Source: Yinghuangia soli (GTDB lineage: Bacteria; Actinomycetota; Actinomycetes; Streptomycetales; Streptomycetaceae). From it: DNA of 64,000 nucleotides. The DNA is taken from NCBI RefSeq assembly GCF_021502675.1, contig NZ_JAKFHA010000002.1, forward strand, positions 476,199-540,198, written 5' to 3'. The notes below the pieces were generated by a model. The model had not been told where the DNA came from and did no database searches. It saw only the letters and a list, made by a program, of their open reading frames with translations. How positions within the stretch are numbered: position 1 is the first letter of the stretch; each line of letters opens with the position of its first letter. This document shows, in pieces, positions 51,186 through 59,744 of this stretch. The translations under genes and the position numbers were made by a program.

Positions 51186-51191
51186 AGTGTA
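51186..51191 (-). promoter_or_regulatory. -10 box of the leaderless methyltransferase gene
   Basis: TACACT on the minus strand begins 13 nt before the ATG at 51178, with no ribosome site between. Confidence 0.5.
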
Positions 51192-51285
51192 GGCAGGCCC
51201 GTCCTGCCGCCCATCGGCGCGAGCACCATGACCAACTGTGTTGATGCGTACGCGTTCTGTGACCTGTCCGTCTCACATTCTGGTC

Positions 51286-51313
51286 GGGAATCCTCGGGGG
51301 TCGTCGATCGGTT
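51286..51313 (+). promoter_or_regulatory. Sigma-R-type promoter of mshA
   Basis: GGGAAT (51286-51291) and GTT (51311-51313) are separated by 19 nt, the GGAAT-N18/19-GTT layout of the thiol-stress sigma factor SigR. mshA is a known SigR target in Streptomyces coelicolor, which supports the assignment. Confidence 0.65.
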
Positions 51314-51330
51314 ATCACTTGACTGGGGGT

Positions 51331-51354
51331 GTTGTCGTGCGAATTAACGACAAC
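51331..51354. promoter_or_regulatory. Inverted repeat in the mshA leader
   Basis: GTTGTCG, centre TGCGAATTAA, CGACAAC: a perfect 7-bp inverted repeat just after the predicted transcription start of mshA. Protein unknown. Confidence 0.45.
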
Positions 51355-51471
51355 CGCCGGGGAGGGAAACCGGGGCCGAACCGCGCCCGCCATAGCCGAT
51401 GGCCGGGCGTCCGTGTCGTGCCTGCCGCAGGCAGCTCAGCCAGGTCCAGCAGGTCTAGTAGGAGGTTTCGC

Positions 51472-52812
51472 GTGAGCAATCACGTGCCGCGAGCGGCGGT
51501 GTCCGGGGCGCGCAAGCACACCCTGGCCGGCCGTCGGGGGGCGCCGCGCCGGATCGCGACGCTGAGCGTCCACACGTCTCCGCTGCACCAGCCCGGCACG
51601 GGCGATGCGGGCGGCATGAACGTGTACATCGTGGAGATGTCGAAGCGCCTGGCCGCGTTGGGGGTCGAGGTGGAGATATTCACCCGCGCCACCGGCCGCG
51701 ACCTGCCGCCGGTCGTCGAGATGGCCCCGGGCGTCCTGGTCCGGCACGTGACCGCAGGCCCCTTCGAGGGCCTCTCCAAGGAGGACCTGCCCGCGCAGCT
51801 GTGCGCGTTCACCTCGGGCGTGCTGCGCACCGAGGCGATGCGCGAGCCGGGCTACTACGACCTCGTGCACTCCCACTACTGGCTCTCCGGCCAGGTCGGC
51901 TGGCTGGCCAAGGAGCGCTGGGGAGTGCCTCTCGTGCACACCATGCACACCATGGCGAAGGTCAAGAACGCCTCGCTGGCCGCCGACGACAACCCCGAGC
52001 CGTCCGCCCGGGTGATCGGCGAGAGCCAGGTCGTGGAGGCCGCGGACCGCCTCGTCGCGAACACCGCCGAGGAGGCCGACCAGCTTGTCGGCCTGTACGA
52101 CGCCGCCCCCGACCAGGTCGCGGTCGTCAACCCGGGCGTCGACCTGGACACCTTCCGGCCCGGCGACATCGCCGCGGCCCGCCGCCGCGTCGGCCTGCCC
52201 GAGGACGCCGCGGTGATCCTGTTCGCCGGCCGCATCCAGCCGCTCAAGGCGCCGGACATCCTGCTGCACGCCACCGCGCACCTGCTGCGCGCCCAGCCGT
52301 CGCTGCGCGAGAACCTCGTCGTCGCGGTGGTCGGCGGCCCCAGCGGTACCGGCCTTGCCGAGCCCGAGCACCTGCACAAGCTGGCCGCCTCGCTCGGCGT
52401 GCAGGACGTCGTGCGCTTCCGCCGGCCCGTCCCGCAGGACGTGCTCGCCGACTGGTACCGCGCCGCGACCGTGGCCGTGGTGCCGTCCTACAACGAGTCC
52501 TTCGGCCTGGTCGCCATCGAGGCCCAGGCCTGCGGGACCCCCGTCGTCGCAGCCGCGGTCGGCGGCCTGCCCACCGCGGTCCGCGACGGCGTGTCCGGCA
52601 TCCTCGTGGCCGGCCACGACCCGGTCGACTACGCGGAGGCCATCGGCCGCCTGCTCCGCTCGCCGCAGCTGCGCGACCAGTACGCCGACGGCGCGGTGCG
52701 GCACGCCGCCAACTTCGGCTGGGCCGCGGCCGCCGCCTCGATGGCCGACGTGTACGCGCAGACCGTCGCCGGCGCGGCCGGCGGCCCGGTCCGGAGCCTG
52801 GCCGCCCGCTAG
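51472..52812 (+). CDS. mshA: Mycothiol glycosyltransferase MshA
   Basis: First committed enzyme of mycothiol synthesis: transfers GlcNAc from UDP-GlcNAc to inositol-3-phosphate. The 446-aa GT-B (GT4) protein has the N-terminal signature [20 protein letters not shown], phosphate-binding KVKNASLA, and the nucleotide site [20 protein letters not shown] (EX7E). GTG 51472 follows an AGGAGG site. With mshD at 18.2 kb two of the four mycothiol genes are in the window. Confidence 0.95.
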   Translation: MSNHVPRAAVSGARKHTLAGRRGAPRRIATLSVHTSPLHQPGTGDAGGMNVYIVEMSKRLAALGVEVEIFTRATGRDLPPVVEMAPGVLVRHVTAGPFEGLSKEDLPAQLCAFTSGVLRTEAMREPGYYDLVHSHYWLSGQVGWLAKERWGVPLVHTMHTMAKVKNASLAADDNPEPSARVIGESQVVEAADRLVANTAEEADQLVGLYDAAPDQVAVVNPGVDLDTFRPGDIAAARRRVGLPEDAAVILFAGRIQPLKAPDILLHATAHLLRAQPSLRENLVVAVVGGPSGTGLAEPEHLHKLAASLGVQDVVRFRRPVPQDVLADWYRAATVAVVPSYNESFGLVAIEAQACGTPVVAAAVGGLPTAVRDGVSGILVAGHDPVDYAEAIGRLLRSPQLRDQYADGAVRHAANFGWAAAAASMADVYAQTVAGAAGGPVRSLAAR

Positions 52813-52911
52813 CGTGGAGGAGTCGCCGCCGGGCCCGAAAGCCCGGGAACGGCGGCCCGGTTCCCTCGCGGAGCCGCCGACGTCCCGTCCCCGACCAGCA
52901 CGAGGTGCACC

Positions 52912-53481
52912 GTGGAGCAGACCCGGGCGGAGGCCGCCGAGACCATCCGGCGCGCCCTCGACGACGCCGAGGTCACCTGGGAGCGGCCCGCCGACGACAC
53001 GTTCGTCGTGACGCTGCCCGGCACGCGCAAGCTCAAGACGACCTGCGCGCTCCGGGTCGGCCGGCATTCGCTGACCGTCACCGCGTTCGTCGTGCGCCGC
53101 CCCGACGAGAACCACGAGGCCTTCTACCGCTGGCTGCTGACCCGCAACGTCCGCATGTACGGCGTGGCGTTCTCGCTCGACAAGCTGGGCGACGTCTACC
53201 TGACCGGCCGCCTCCCGCTGCACGCCATCACCCCGGACGAGATCGACCGGCTGCTCGGCGTGGTCCTGGAGACCTCCGACGAGAGCTTCAACACGTTGCT
53301 CGAACTCGGGTTCGCCACCTCGATCCTCCGCGAGTGGGAGTGGCGCACCGAGCGGGGCGAATCGACCCGCAATCTGGACGCGTTCACGCACCTCATCGCC
53401 CGCGGCGGCAGCGCGGGCGCCGCACCGGACCCGGCCGGCGGCCCGCCGCCGAGCCCGGAGGCCCCGTCCGGCGGGGCCTGA
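52912..53481 (+). CDS. YbjN-domain protein
   Basis: A 189-aa cytoplasmic protein with the YbjN/T3SS-chaperone-like fold ([49 protein letters not shown]). It ends in a Gly/Pro-rich tail. It lies between mshA and gpmA as in Streptomyces. Function unknown; GTG start with a GAGG site. Confidence 0.85.
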   Translation: MEQTRAEAAETIRRALDDAEVTWERPADDTFVVTLPGTRKLKTTCALRVGRHSLTVTAFVVRRPDENHEAFYRWLLTRNVRMYGVAFSLDKLGDVYLTGRLPLHAITPDEIDRLLGVVLETSDESFNTLLELGFATSILREWEWRTERGESTRNLDAFTHLIARGGSAGAAPDPAGGPPPSPEAPSGGA

Positions 53482-53490
53482 CGCCTCCAT

Positions 53491-53496
53491 TACGCT
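53491..53496 (+). promoter_or_regulatory. -10 box of leaderless gpmA
   Basis: TACGCT begins 13 nt before the gpmA ATG, and no ribosome site is present. Confidence 0.5.
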
Positions 53497-53503
53497 CGGG
53501 CGC

Positions 53504-54262
53504 ATGGCCGACACCGCATACAAGCTCGTGCTCCTCCGCCACGGTGAGAGCGACTGGAACCGCAAGGGTCTCTTCACCGGGTGGGTCGACGTCGACCTCA
53601 CCGAGACCGGCGAGACGGAGGCCGCGCGCGGCGGTCAGCTGCTGATCGACGCCGACGTGCTCCCCGACGTGCTGCACACGTCGCTGCAGCGCCGCGCGAT
53701 CCGCACCGCGCAGCTCGCCCTCGACTCCGCGGACCGCAACTGGATCCCGGTGCGCCGCTCGTGGCGCCTCAACGAGCGCCACTACGGCGCCCTGCAGGGC
53801 AAGGACAAGGCCGCCACGCTCGCCGAGTTCGGCGAGGAGCAGTTCATGCTGTGGCGCCGCTCGTACGACACCCCGCCGCCGCCGCTGGCCGACGACGACG
53901 AGTACTCGCAGGTGAACGACGCCGCGTACGCCGGGCTGCCGGACGAGATCCGCCCGCGCACCGAGTGCCTCAAGGACGTCGTCGAGCGCATGCTGCCGTA
54001 CTGGTACGACGCGATCGTGCCGGACCTGCAGGCCGGCCGCACCACGCTCGTCGCGGCGCACGGCAACTCGCTGCGCGCGCTGGTCAAGCACCTCGACGGC
54101 ATCTCCGACGACGCCATCGCGGGCCTGAACATCCCCACCGGCATCCCGCTCCTGTACGAGCTGGACGCCGACCTGCGCCCGGTCACCCCGGGCGGCCGCT
54201 ACCTCGACCCGGAGGCCGCCGCGGCGGCCATCGAGGCGGTCAAGAACCAGGGCCGCAAGTAG
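53504..54262 (+). CDS. gpmA: 2,3-bisphosphoglycerate-dependent phosphoglycerate mutase
   Basis: Glycolytic and gluconeogenic mutase for 3- and 2-phosphoglycerate, 252 aa. The phosphohistidine lies in [19 protein letters not shown] (His13). The second conserved histidine is in [17 protein letters not shown], and [18 protein letters not shown] is characteristic. Cytoplasmic. Confidence 0.95.
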   Translation: MADTAYKLVLLRHGESDWNRKGLFTGWVDVDLTETGETEAARGGQLLIDADVLPDVLHTSLQRRAIRTAQLALDSADRNWIPVRRSWRLNERHYGALQGKDKAATLAEFGEEQFMLWRRSYDTPPPPLADDDEYSQVNDAAYAGLPDEIRPRTECLKDVVERMLPYWYDAIVPDLQAGRTTLVAAHGNSLRALVKHLDGISDDAIAGLNIPTGIPLLYELDADLRPVTPGGRYLDPEAAAAAIEAVKNQGRK

Positions 54263-54346
54263 CCGCACCGCACGACCGCGGCACGGCGACACCGCAGCAC
54301 TGCACTGCGGCAGCACAGCAGTACGGCGACACCGCAAGACCGCACC

Positions 54347-54388
54347 GAAAAGGGGCGCCCGTCACGGAAGGGGTGGGCGCCCCTTTTC
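54347..54388. terminator. Terminator between gpmA and the cysteine-rich peptide gene
   Basis: GAAAAGGGGCGCCC pairs perfectly with GGGCGCCCCTTTTC (14 bp), with A and T runs at the outer ends, so it can act in both directions. Confidence 0.88.
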
Positions 54389-54410
54389 GTGCCTTGGCCC
54401 AGCCGCGGCG

Positions 54411-54590
54411 TCAGCCGCAGCCGCCGCCGCAGTTGCAGGACGAGCCGGACTTGCAGCCGCAGCCGCAGGTCGAGGGGCAGCTGCACCCCGGTGTCGGCGC
54501 CGACGCGGGTCGGCCGGCCGCCGAGCGGACCGGGGTGATCTCGATCAGGGTGCGTGCTTCGGTCTGGCGCGGGGTGTGCGGATCGGGCAT
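54411..54590 (-). CDS. Cysteine-rich 59-residue peptide, metallothionein-like or RiPP-like
   Basis: ATG 54590 is preceded by a perfect GGAGGT site. Residues 1-35 (MPDPHTPRQTEARTLIEIT and on) are polar without cysteine. The last 24 residues hold eight cysteines: GCSCPSTCGCGCKSG, then SSCNCGGGCG. The CxC pairs resemble metallothioneins; a cysteine-free leader followed by a Cys/Ser/Thr/Gly core also resembles a modified-peptide precursor, but no maturase is beside it. It occupies the position, divergent from phoR, where phoU is found in Streptomyces, and a PHO array points to it. Confidence 0.7.
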   Translation of the reverse strand: MPDPHTPRQTEARTLIEITPVRSAAGRPASAPTPGCSCPSTCGCGCKSGSSCNCGGGCG

Positions 54591-54723
54591 GAGACCTCCG
54601 TTCACCTGTCTGGACCATGCGGAATTTCTGGCGCCCCGGCACGGTCCGTATTCGAGTCAACCCACAACGCATCCGCCCGTCAACGGGCAGAAGCCTGCAA
54701 AATGCGCGTCTTGCCACATCTGC

Positions 54724-54767
54724 TCGGGCTGAACCCGATACGGCCGAGCGGTGAACAGTCGATGAAG
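54724..54767 (-). promoter_or_regulatory. Four-unit PHO array between the Cys-rich peptide and phoR
   Basis: On the minus strand, four consecutive 11-nt units: CTTCATCGACT, GTTCACCGCTC, GGCCGTATCGG, GTTCAGCCCGA. Three of four have the TTCA core in phase. This is the PhoP-binding arrangement of the phoU-phoRP intergenic region in Streptomyces. It points toward the Cys-rich peptide gene. Confidence 0.7.
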
Positions 54768-54794
54768 TCATCCGGTCGACGGCGTCCGGAGTGG

Positions 54795-54822
54795 GTTCAC
54801 CCGTTCGGGGCAGCTTTACCCT
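54795..54822 (+). promoter_or_regulatory. phoR promoter with PHO half-site
   Basis: GTTCACCCGTT (54795-54805) overlaps the expected -35, and TACCCT (54817-54822) is the -10, 13 nt before the phoR GTG. This predicts a leaderless, PhoP-controlled phoRP message. Confidence 0.55.
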
Positions 54823-54829
54823 GGGTTCT

Positions 54830-56080
54830 GTGGACGTGAACGTGGCCGCGGCGGCCTTCGCCGCCGTGTGCGGTTTGGGCGTGGGTGTAGCCGGGACCTT
54901 GGCGTTCCGCTGGAGCGAGCGCTCGCAGGTCGCCGGAGCTCCGGCCGGCCCCGCGGCCGGCCCGGTGCTGCCGCCCGGCGTGGCCATCGTGCTGTCCGTC
55001 CTGCGGTCCTCCGCGGTGGTGCTCGACGAGCGCGACGCGGTGGTCAAGGCCAGCTCGGCCGCCTACACGTTCGGCCTGGTCCGCGGCGACCAACTGGTGC
55101 CCGAGGAACTCCTGCGGATGGCCCGGGAGACCCGGCGGGACGGCGAGATAAGGCAGCGCGACCTGCTGCTCGCCCGCCGCGACGGCCAGGAGCTGGAGGT
55201 CTCCGCGCGCGTGGCCCCGCTGGGCTCGCGCCTGGTCCTGCTGCTGGTCGAGGACCGCACCGAGGCCCGCCGCGTGGACGCGGTGCGCCGCGACTTCGTG
55301 GCCAACGTCAGCCACGAGCTCAAGACCCCGGTGGGCGCCCTGTCGCTGCTCGCCGAGGCGGTCCTGGACGCCAGCGACGACCCCGAGGCGGTACGCCGCT
55401 TCTCCGGCCGCATGCAGGTCGAGTCCGCGCGCCTGACCAACCTCGTGCAGGAGCTCATCGACCTGTCGCGCGTGCAGAACGACCACCCGCTGCAGGACAT
55501 CGCCCCGGTGCCGGTCGACGAACTGGTCGCCGAGGCGGTCGACCGCTGCCGCCAGGTCGCGCAGAACAAGCAGATCACCCTCGCGGTCGGCGGCGACCCG
55601 GGCCTGGTGATCCCCGGCGACCACAACCAGCTCGTCATGGCGCTCGGCAACCTGGTCGAGAACGCCGTCAACTACAGCCCGGAGCGGACCCGCGTCGACA
55701 TCGACGTGCGCGTCACCGGCCGCAAGGCCGTCATCGCGGTGTCCGACCAGGGCATCGGCATCCCGCACCGGGACCTGGACCGGATCTTCGAGCGCTTCTA
55801 CCGGGTCGACCCGGCGCGCTCCCGGGCGACCGGGGGAACCGGTCTCGGGCTGTCCATCGTGAAACACATCGTGGCCGGACACGGGGGCGAGGTCACCGTC
55901 CGCAGCCTCGAGGGCGTGGGCACCACCTTCACCCTCGTGCTGCCCCTTCTGCCCGCCGACGAACGAGGGCACCATGCCCTCGACGCGGCGTCCACCGTGA
56001 CGCGGCCCGGCGCACCGTCCGCGCCTTCCGGATCGAGTGATCTGGCCCCGTCGTACAACTCCCGGGAGGGTTCGGGATGA
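54830..56080 (+). CDS. phoR: Phosphate sensor histidine kinase PhoR (SenX3-like)
   Basis: Membrane-bound sensor of phosphate limitation, 416 aa from GTG 54830 (VDVNVAAAAFAAVCGLGVGVAG, one or two short spans as in Streptomyces PhoR). A PAS-like region (about 50-140) is followed by the phosphoacceptor His162 in FVANVSHELKTPVGAL and the ATPase boxes NLVENAVNYSP (N), VSDQGIGIPHRDLDRIFERFYR (G1, F) and GGTGLGLSIVKHI (G2). It overlaps phoP by ATGA. No phoU is adjacent. Confidence 0.94.
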   Translation: MDVNVAAAAFAAVCGLGVGVAGTLAFRWSERSQVAGAPAGPAAGPVLPPGVAIVLSVLRSSAVVLDERDAVVKASSAAYTFGLVRGDQLVPEELLRMARETRRDGEIRQRDLLLARRDGQELEVSARVAPLGSRLVLLLVEDRTEARRVDAVRRDFVANVSHELKTPVGALSLLAEAVLDASDDPEAVRRFSGRMQVESARLTNLVQELIDLSRVQNDHPLQDIAPVPVDELVAEAVDRCRQVAQNKQITLAVGGDPGLVIPGDHNQLVMALGNLVENAVNYSPERTRVDIDVRVTGRKAVIAVSDQGIGIPHRDLDRIFERFYRVDPARSRATGGTGLGLSIVKHIVAGHGGEVTVRSLEGVGTTFTLVLPLLPADERGHHALDAASTVTRPGAPSAPSGSSDLAPSYNSREGSG

Positions 56081-56757
56081 CCCGAGTGCTCGTCGTCGAG
56101 GACGAAGAGTCCTTCAGCGACCCGCTGGCGTTCCTGCTGCGCAAGGAGGGGTTCGAGGTCGCCGTCGCGGTCACCGGGCCCGATGCGCTCGAACAGTTCG
56201 ACCAGGGCGGTGCCGACCTCGTGCTGCTCGACCTGATGCTGCCGGGGCTGCCCGGCACCGAGGTGTGCCGCCGGCTGCGCGCCAAGTCCAACGTGCCGGT
56301 CATCATGGTGACCGCCAAGGACAGTGAGGTCGACAAGGTCGTCGGCCTGGAGATCGGCGCGGACGACTACGTCACCAAGCCCTTCTCCTCGCGCGAGCTG
56401 GTGGCCCGCATCCGCGCGGTGCTGCGCCGCCAGGGCGAGCCCGCCGAGGTCGAGCCGACCGCGCTGGAGGCCGGCCCGGTGCGCATGGACGTCGACCGGC
56501 ACCGCGTCACCGTGGACGGCGTCAAGGTCGAGCTCCCGCTCAAGGAGTTCGACCTGCTGGAGCTGCTGCTGCGCAACGCGGGCCGCGTGCTGACCCGCAT
56601 GCAGCTCATCGACCGCGTGTGGGGCGCCGGGTACGTCGGCGACACCAAGACGCTCGACGTCCACGTGAAGCGGCTGCGCGCCAAGATCGAGCCCGACCCC
56701 GGGGCGCCCCGCTACCTGGTCACCGTCCGAGGCCTGGGCTACAAGTTCGAGCCCTGA
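56077..56757 (+). CDS. phoP: Phosphate response regulator PhoP (RegX3-like)
   Basis: OmpR-type response regulator, 226 aa, which binds PHO boxes. Receiver domain with acidic pocket VLVVEDEESFSDP, phosphoacceptor Asp52 (VLLDLMLPGLPG), Thr in MVTAKDSE and Lys in YVTKPFSSREL. The C-terminal winged helix (GVKVELPLKEFDLLELLLRN to DTKTLDVHVKRLRAKI) reads direct repeats. Coupled to phoR by a 4-nt overlap. Confidence 0.95.
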   Translation: MTRVLVVEDEESFSDPLAFLLRKEGFEVAVAVTGPDALEQFDQGGADLVLLDLMLPGLPGTEVCRRLRAKSNVPVIMVTAKDSEVDKVVGLEIGADDYVTKPFSSRELVARIRAVLRRQGEPAEVEPTALEAGPVRMDVDRHRVTVDGVKVELPLKEFDLLELLLRNAGRVLTRMQLIDRVWGAGYVGDTKTLDVHVKRLRAKIEPDPGAPRYLVTVRGLGYKFEP

Positions 56758-56785
56758 TCGGCGGCCCGCCGCACGGCTGCACGGC

Positions 56786-56835
56786 AACGGCGAAGGCCCG
56801 CCCCCGGTTTCCCGGGGGCGGGCCTTCGCCGTTGT
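56786..56835. terminator. Bidirectional terminator after phoP
   Basis: CAACGGCGAAGGCCCGCCCC and its complement form a stem of about 23 bp with a short TTTC loop, between phoP (+) and the lipoprotein gene (-). Confidence 0.9.
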
Positions 56836-56857
56836 ACGAGTTCCGCGGAGCGAGCGC

Positions 56858-57571
56858 TCAGCCGGCCGGCGTGCCGGTCGGACGCGTCGTCGCCGAGGTC
56901 GCGGTACTGCCGGTGGCCGGCGCGCCCGCCGGGGTGCCGGTGGTCGCGGCACCCGAGCTCGGCCCGCCGGTCGGGGTGCCCGGGGCACCGGTGGCGGTGC
57001 TGGTGGCGCTCGCCGAGGGGCTCGCGGCCGGGGAGCTGGGCGCGGCGCTCGTCGGGGCGACCGGCTTCAGCTGCTCGAAGTAGTCCTCGGGAGCGTGCAC
57101 GGAGACGCCGAGGGTGGTCTCGCCGACGGTGCCGAAGGTCAGCGTGACGCGCGCGTAGTCGCCGACCTTGACGCCCCCGGCGTTCTTGAAGACCACCGAC
57201 TCCTTGGGCTTCTCGCCGCCGGCCAGGTAGACCGCGCCGCCGGCCGGGATGGTGATCGGGCCGGTGCCCGCGGAGCTCTTGAGCTCGGCCGGACCGGACG
57301 CGCCCTCGACGGTCACCTTGGTCAGCGTCTCGGGCTGCCCGCCCTCGTTGACGAACGCGGCGCCCAGCGCGAGGAGTCCGGAGCCCTCGTCGCCGGTGAC
57401 CAGCGTCAGGTTCTGCACCTTGATGGTGCCGAGCTGGGTGTTGGCGGTGTCCGGCTTCAGGTCGCCGGTCGCGGCGTCCGTGCCGCTGGAGCACGCCGCG
57501 AGAGGGGCCAGCGCGAGGGCGAGGGTGGCGGCGACGGCACCCCGTCGAATGCTGCGGCTGCTGCGGCTCAC
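56858..57571 (-). CDS. Secreted lipoprotein with copper-chaperone-like core and Ser/Thr/Ala tail
   Basis: A 237-aa lipoprotein. GTG start, signal peptide GAVAATLALALAPLAAC, Cys27 lipidated. Residues 35-165 form a beta-sandwich-like domain (IKVQNLTLVTG, GLLALGAAFVNEGGQPETL, TIPAGGAVYLAGGEKP), reminiscent of DUF461/PCuAC-type domains, but their Met/His copper ligands are missing. A long Ala/Thr/Ser/Gly/Pro tail (170-237) may span the wall. Function unknown. Confidence 0.7.
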   Translation of the reverse strand: MSRSSRSIRRGAVAATLALALAPLAACSSGTDAATGDLKPDTANTQLGTIKVQNLTLVTGDEGSGLLALGAAFVNEGGQPETLTKVTVEGASGPAELKSSAGTGPITIPAGGAVYLAGGEKPKESVVFKNAGGVKVGDYARVTLTFGTVGETTLGVSVHAPEDYFEQLKPVAPTSAAPSSPAASPSASATSTATGAPGTPTGGPSSGAATTGTPAGAPATGSTATSATTRPTGTPAG

Positions 57572-58011
57572 GGCGGCTGAATCTCCTTGGGTCCTCGGCA
57601 GGATCGGCGGCCCCGGTCAAAGGGACCGGCGACAGCCTATCCAGGCCTGATCCGCGACTTGTACGCGGCTCTGAACCCTCATCAGAAGGAGCGAAATACC
57701 GGCCCTTCCCGTCTCCTGACCAGGCCTCCTCCGAGGCCCCTTCCGAGCTCGGCCGTTGCTGTCCAAAAACAGATAGGTCGGGAGAGTGTGTCCGGCCAGG
57801 CCGATAGTCGATCCCGTGTTCGAATGGAGACAGGCATAAGTTGACCGATTTGTCCGGTTTATGGATCACCCAGGACTGTTCCACGGGACGGCGCATGCAT
57901 GTCCGCGTGGCCATTGTCAAGCCCTGACTAAGGCCCTGACCTGCGGAAACGCCATTCAGGCGCAGCGTGACCCGTGTTACCCTAGAAAGCCACGGAAGGG
58001 GTACCTGTCAC
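57572..58011. other. Divergent intergenic region before carD
   Basis: 440 bp without a credible gene, carrying the promoters of the lipoprotein (-) and carD (+). TACCCT at 57978-57983 is a good -10 for carD, giving a leader of about 20-25 nt with a GGAAGGGG ribosome site. The stretch 57770-57860 is AT-richer than its surroundings (AAAAACAGATAGG, CATAAGTTGACCG). No tRNA or known riboswitch was recognised. Confidence 0.5.
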
Positions 58012-58494
58012 ATGACGTTCAAGGTTGGCGACACGGTGGTCTACCCCCATCACGGGGCCGCGCTCATCGAGGCGATCGAGACTCGCACCATCAAGGGCGA
58101 GGACAAGATCTACCTGGTGCTGAAGGTAGCCCAGGGCGACCTCACGGTACGAGTCCCCGCTGACAACGCGGAGTTCGTCGGTGTGCGCGACGTGGTGGGC
58201 CAGGACGGCCTCGATCGCGTCTTCGAGGTGCTGCGGGCTCCGCACACCGAGGAGCCGACGAACTGGTCGCGACGCTACAAGGCGAACCTGGAGAAGCTCG
58301 CTTCCGGTGACGTTATCAAGGTTGCCGAGGTCGTGCGCGACCTTTGGCGCCGGGAGCGTGACCGCGGCCTGTCGGCCGGCGAGAAGCGGATGCTCGCGAA
58401 GGCTCGGCAGATCCTGGTGAGCGAGCTGGCGCTCGCCGAGAACACCAATGAAGACAAGGCCGAGGCGATCCTCGACGAGGTTCTGGCCTCCTGA
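58012..58494 (+). CDS. carD: CarD-family RNA polymerase-binding regulator
   Basis: A 160-aa general transcription factor that binds the RNA polymerase beta subunit and stabilises open promoter complexes. N-terminal RID domain [21 protein letters not shown]-terminal helical DNA-binding part ([55 protein letters not shown]) with the conserved basic and tryptophan residues. Leading gene before ispD-ispF-cysS, as in other actinobacteria. Confidence 0.94.
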   Translation: MTFKVGDTVVYPHHGAALIEAIETRTIKGEDKIYLVLKVAQGDLTVRVPADNAEFVGVRDVVGQDGLDRVFEVLRAPHTEEPTNWSRRYKANLEKLASGDVIKVAEVVRDLWRRERDRGLSAGEKRMLAKARQILVSELALAENTNEDKAEAILDEVLAS

Positions 58495-58525
58495 CCGCGT
58501 AGCACCGGGCGGAACGGAGCCCTCT

Positions 58526-58550
58526 CCGGGAGCGCTTTTCGCGCCTCCGG
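58526..58550 (+). terminator. Weak hairpin after carD
   Basis: CCGGGAGCGC, loop TTTTC, GCGCCTCCGG with two mismatches, 32 bp after carD. Partial termination is possible. Confidence 0.4.
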
Positions 58551-58794
58551 GGTTCGTAGGAATTTTCCTGCGAACGGGTGAACCGCAGGCTCCGTCTGTA
58601 CCGGTCTGGCGACCGTTCGACCCGCCGATGTCCGTCGGCGGGTGGGTTGCGGCCGTCTCCCGGGCTCACGCGGCCCGGTCCGTCGGCGCGCGCCGGGTTC
58701 CGACTCGGCGCGCGCGGCGGCGGACCCTCGCGGCATTGCCGCGGGGCCTGCGGCACCCTCGGCATGTGCGCACGCACTGCTGCGGGTGTCCTGC

Positions 58795-58819
58795 GGCGCG
58801 CCGAAAGGCGCGCCTTTTT
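58795..58819 (+). terminator. Strong intrinsic terminator
   Basis: GGCGCGCC, GAAA tetraloop, GGCGCGCC, then five T: the only textbook stem-plus-T-run plus-strand terminator noted in this half of the window. It lies 300 bp downstream of the carD stop. Confidence 0.85.
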
Positions 58820-59000
58820 GCTGTCCACGGACCGCCGGCCCGGCGCGCGGGCCTGCGGGGTACCTGTGTCCCGGGCCCGGGGTGCCGGGCGGCGAAACAT
58901 GGTTCGCCGGTGACCTTCCCCGGTGGCCGCGGGCGTACACCCCGTTGCGTCCCGGTACCTTCGGACCGTTGTCCGTGCCCGACGTCGTGAGGGATCACCG

Positions 59001-59744
59001 GTGAGAGCTGCTGTCCTCGTGCCCGCGGCCGGCCTCGGGCTGCGCCTGGGCGGCGGGCTGCCCAAGGCGCTGCGCGAGCTCGGCGAGGTGCCGATGCTGG
59101 TGCATGCGCTGCGTGCGGTGCTGGCCGCGCCCTCGGTGGGGGCCGCGGTGGTCGCCGCGCCGCCGGACGGGGTCGCGGACGTCCGGGCGCTGCTGGCCCG
59201 CGAGTTGGGTGCGGACGCACCCGTGACGGTGGTGGCCGGCGGTGCGACGCGCCAGGAGTCGGTGAGCCGTGCGCTCGACGGCTTGGCCGCGGTCGACGCA
59301 GACTGCCCGGTGGTGCTCGTGCACGACGCGGCCCGCCCGTTCGTCCCGGTCGAGGTGGTCGAGGCCGTGGTGGCCGCCGTGGAGGCCGGTGCCGGGGCGG
59401 TGGTCCCGGCGCTGCCCGTGGTCGACACCGTCAAGGAGGTCGCCGCGGACGGCGGTGCCGAGCTTGTGGTGCGGACCGTCGACCGGGCCGCGCTGCGGGC
59501 CGTGCAGACGCCGCAGGGATTCCGCCGCGCGGTGCTGGCCGCGGCGCACGCCGCCGCCGCGCCGGGCGGCGACACGACCGACGACGCGGGCATGGTCGAG
59601 CGCATGGGCGAGCCGGTCACGGTGGTGCCCGGCTCGGAGGAGGCCTTCAAGGTCACCCGGCCGTTCGACCTGCTGCTCGCCGAGGCGCTGCTGAACCGGC
59701 GCCGCGCACTTTCCTCTGGTTCCCCGGGAGCGGATCTTGTCTGA
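59001..59744 (+). CDS. ispD: 2-C-methyl-D-erythritol 4-phosphate cytidylyltransferase
   Basis: Third step of the MEP isoprenoid pathway. A 247-aa protein from GTG 59001. The CTP-binding glycine-rich start [22 protein letters not shown] has G-L-R in place of the common G-x-R-x-G, with the essential Lys in [19 protein letters not shown] and [14 protein letters not shown] are diagnostic IspD motifs. The following ispF overlaps by 8 nt. Confidence 0.93.
   Translation: MRAAVLVPAAGLGLRLGGGLPKALRELGEVPMLVHALRAVLAAPSVGAAVVAAPPDGVADVRALLARELGADAPVTVVAGGATRQESVSRALDGLAAVDADCPVVLVHDAARPFVPVEVVEAVVAAVEAGAGAVVPALPVVDTVKEVAADGGAELVVRTVDRAALRAVQTPQGFRRAVLAAAHAAAAPGGDTTDDAGMVERMGEPVTVVPGSEEAFKVTRPFDLLLAEALLNRRRALSSGSPGADLV

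Larger units (their letters stand above)
58495..59000 (+). other. Structured 506-bp region between carD and ispD
   Basis: No convincing protein gene. It has several strong hairpins: CCCGCCGA with TCGGCGGG (58621-58642), a GCGCGC-rich stem near 58690-58730 and the terminator at 58795-58819. The order suggests either a long carD 3' UTR or a separate small RNA ending at 58819, followed by the ispD promoter. Confidence 0.45.

Noticed and set aside
58448-58990. Open frames of 110-180 codons between carD and ispD
   Set aside because: They cross strong hairpins and a terminator and encode only Arg/Pro/Cys-rich shadow sequence.
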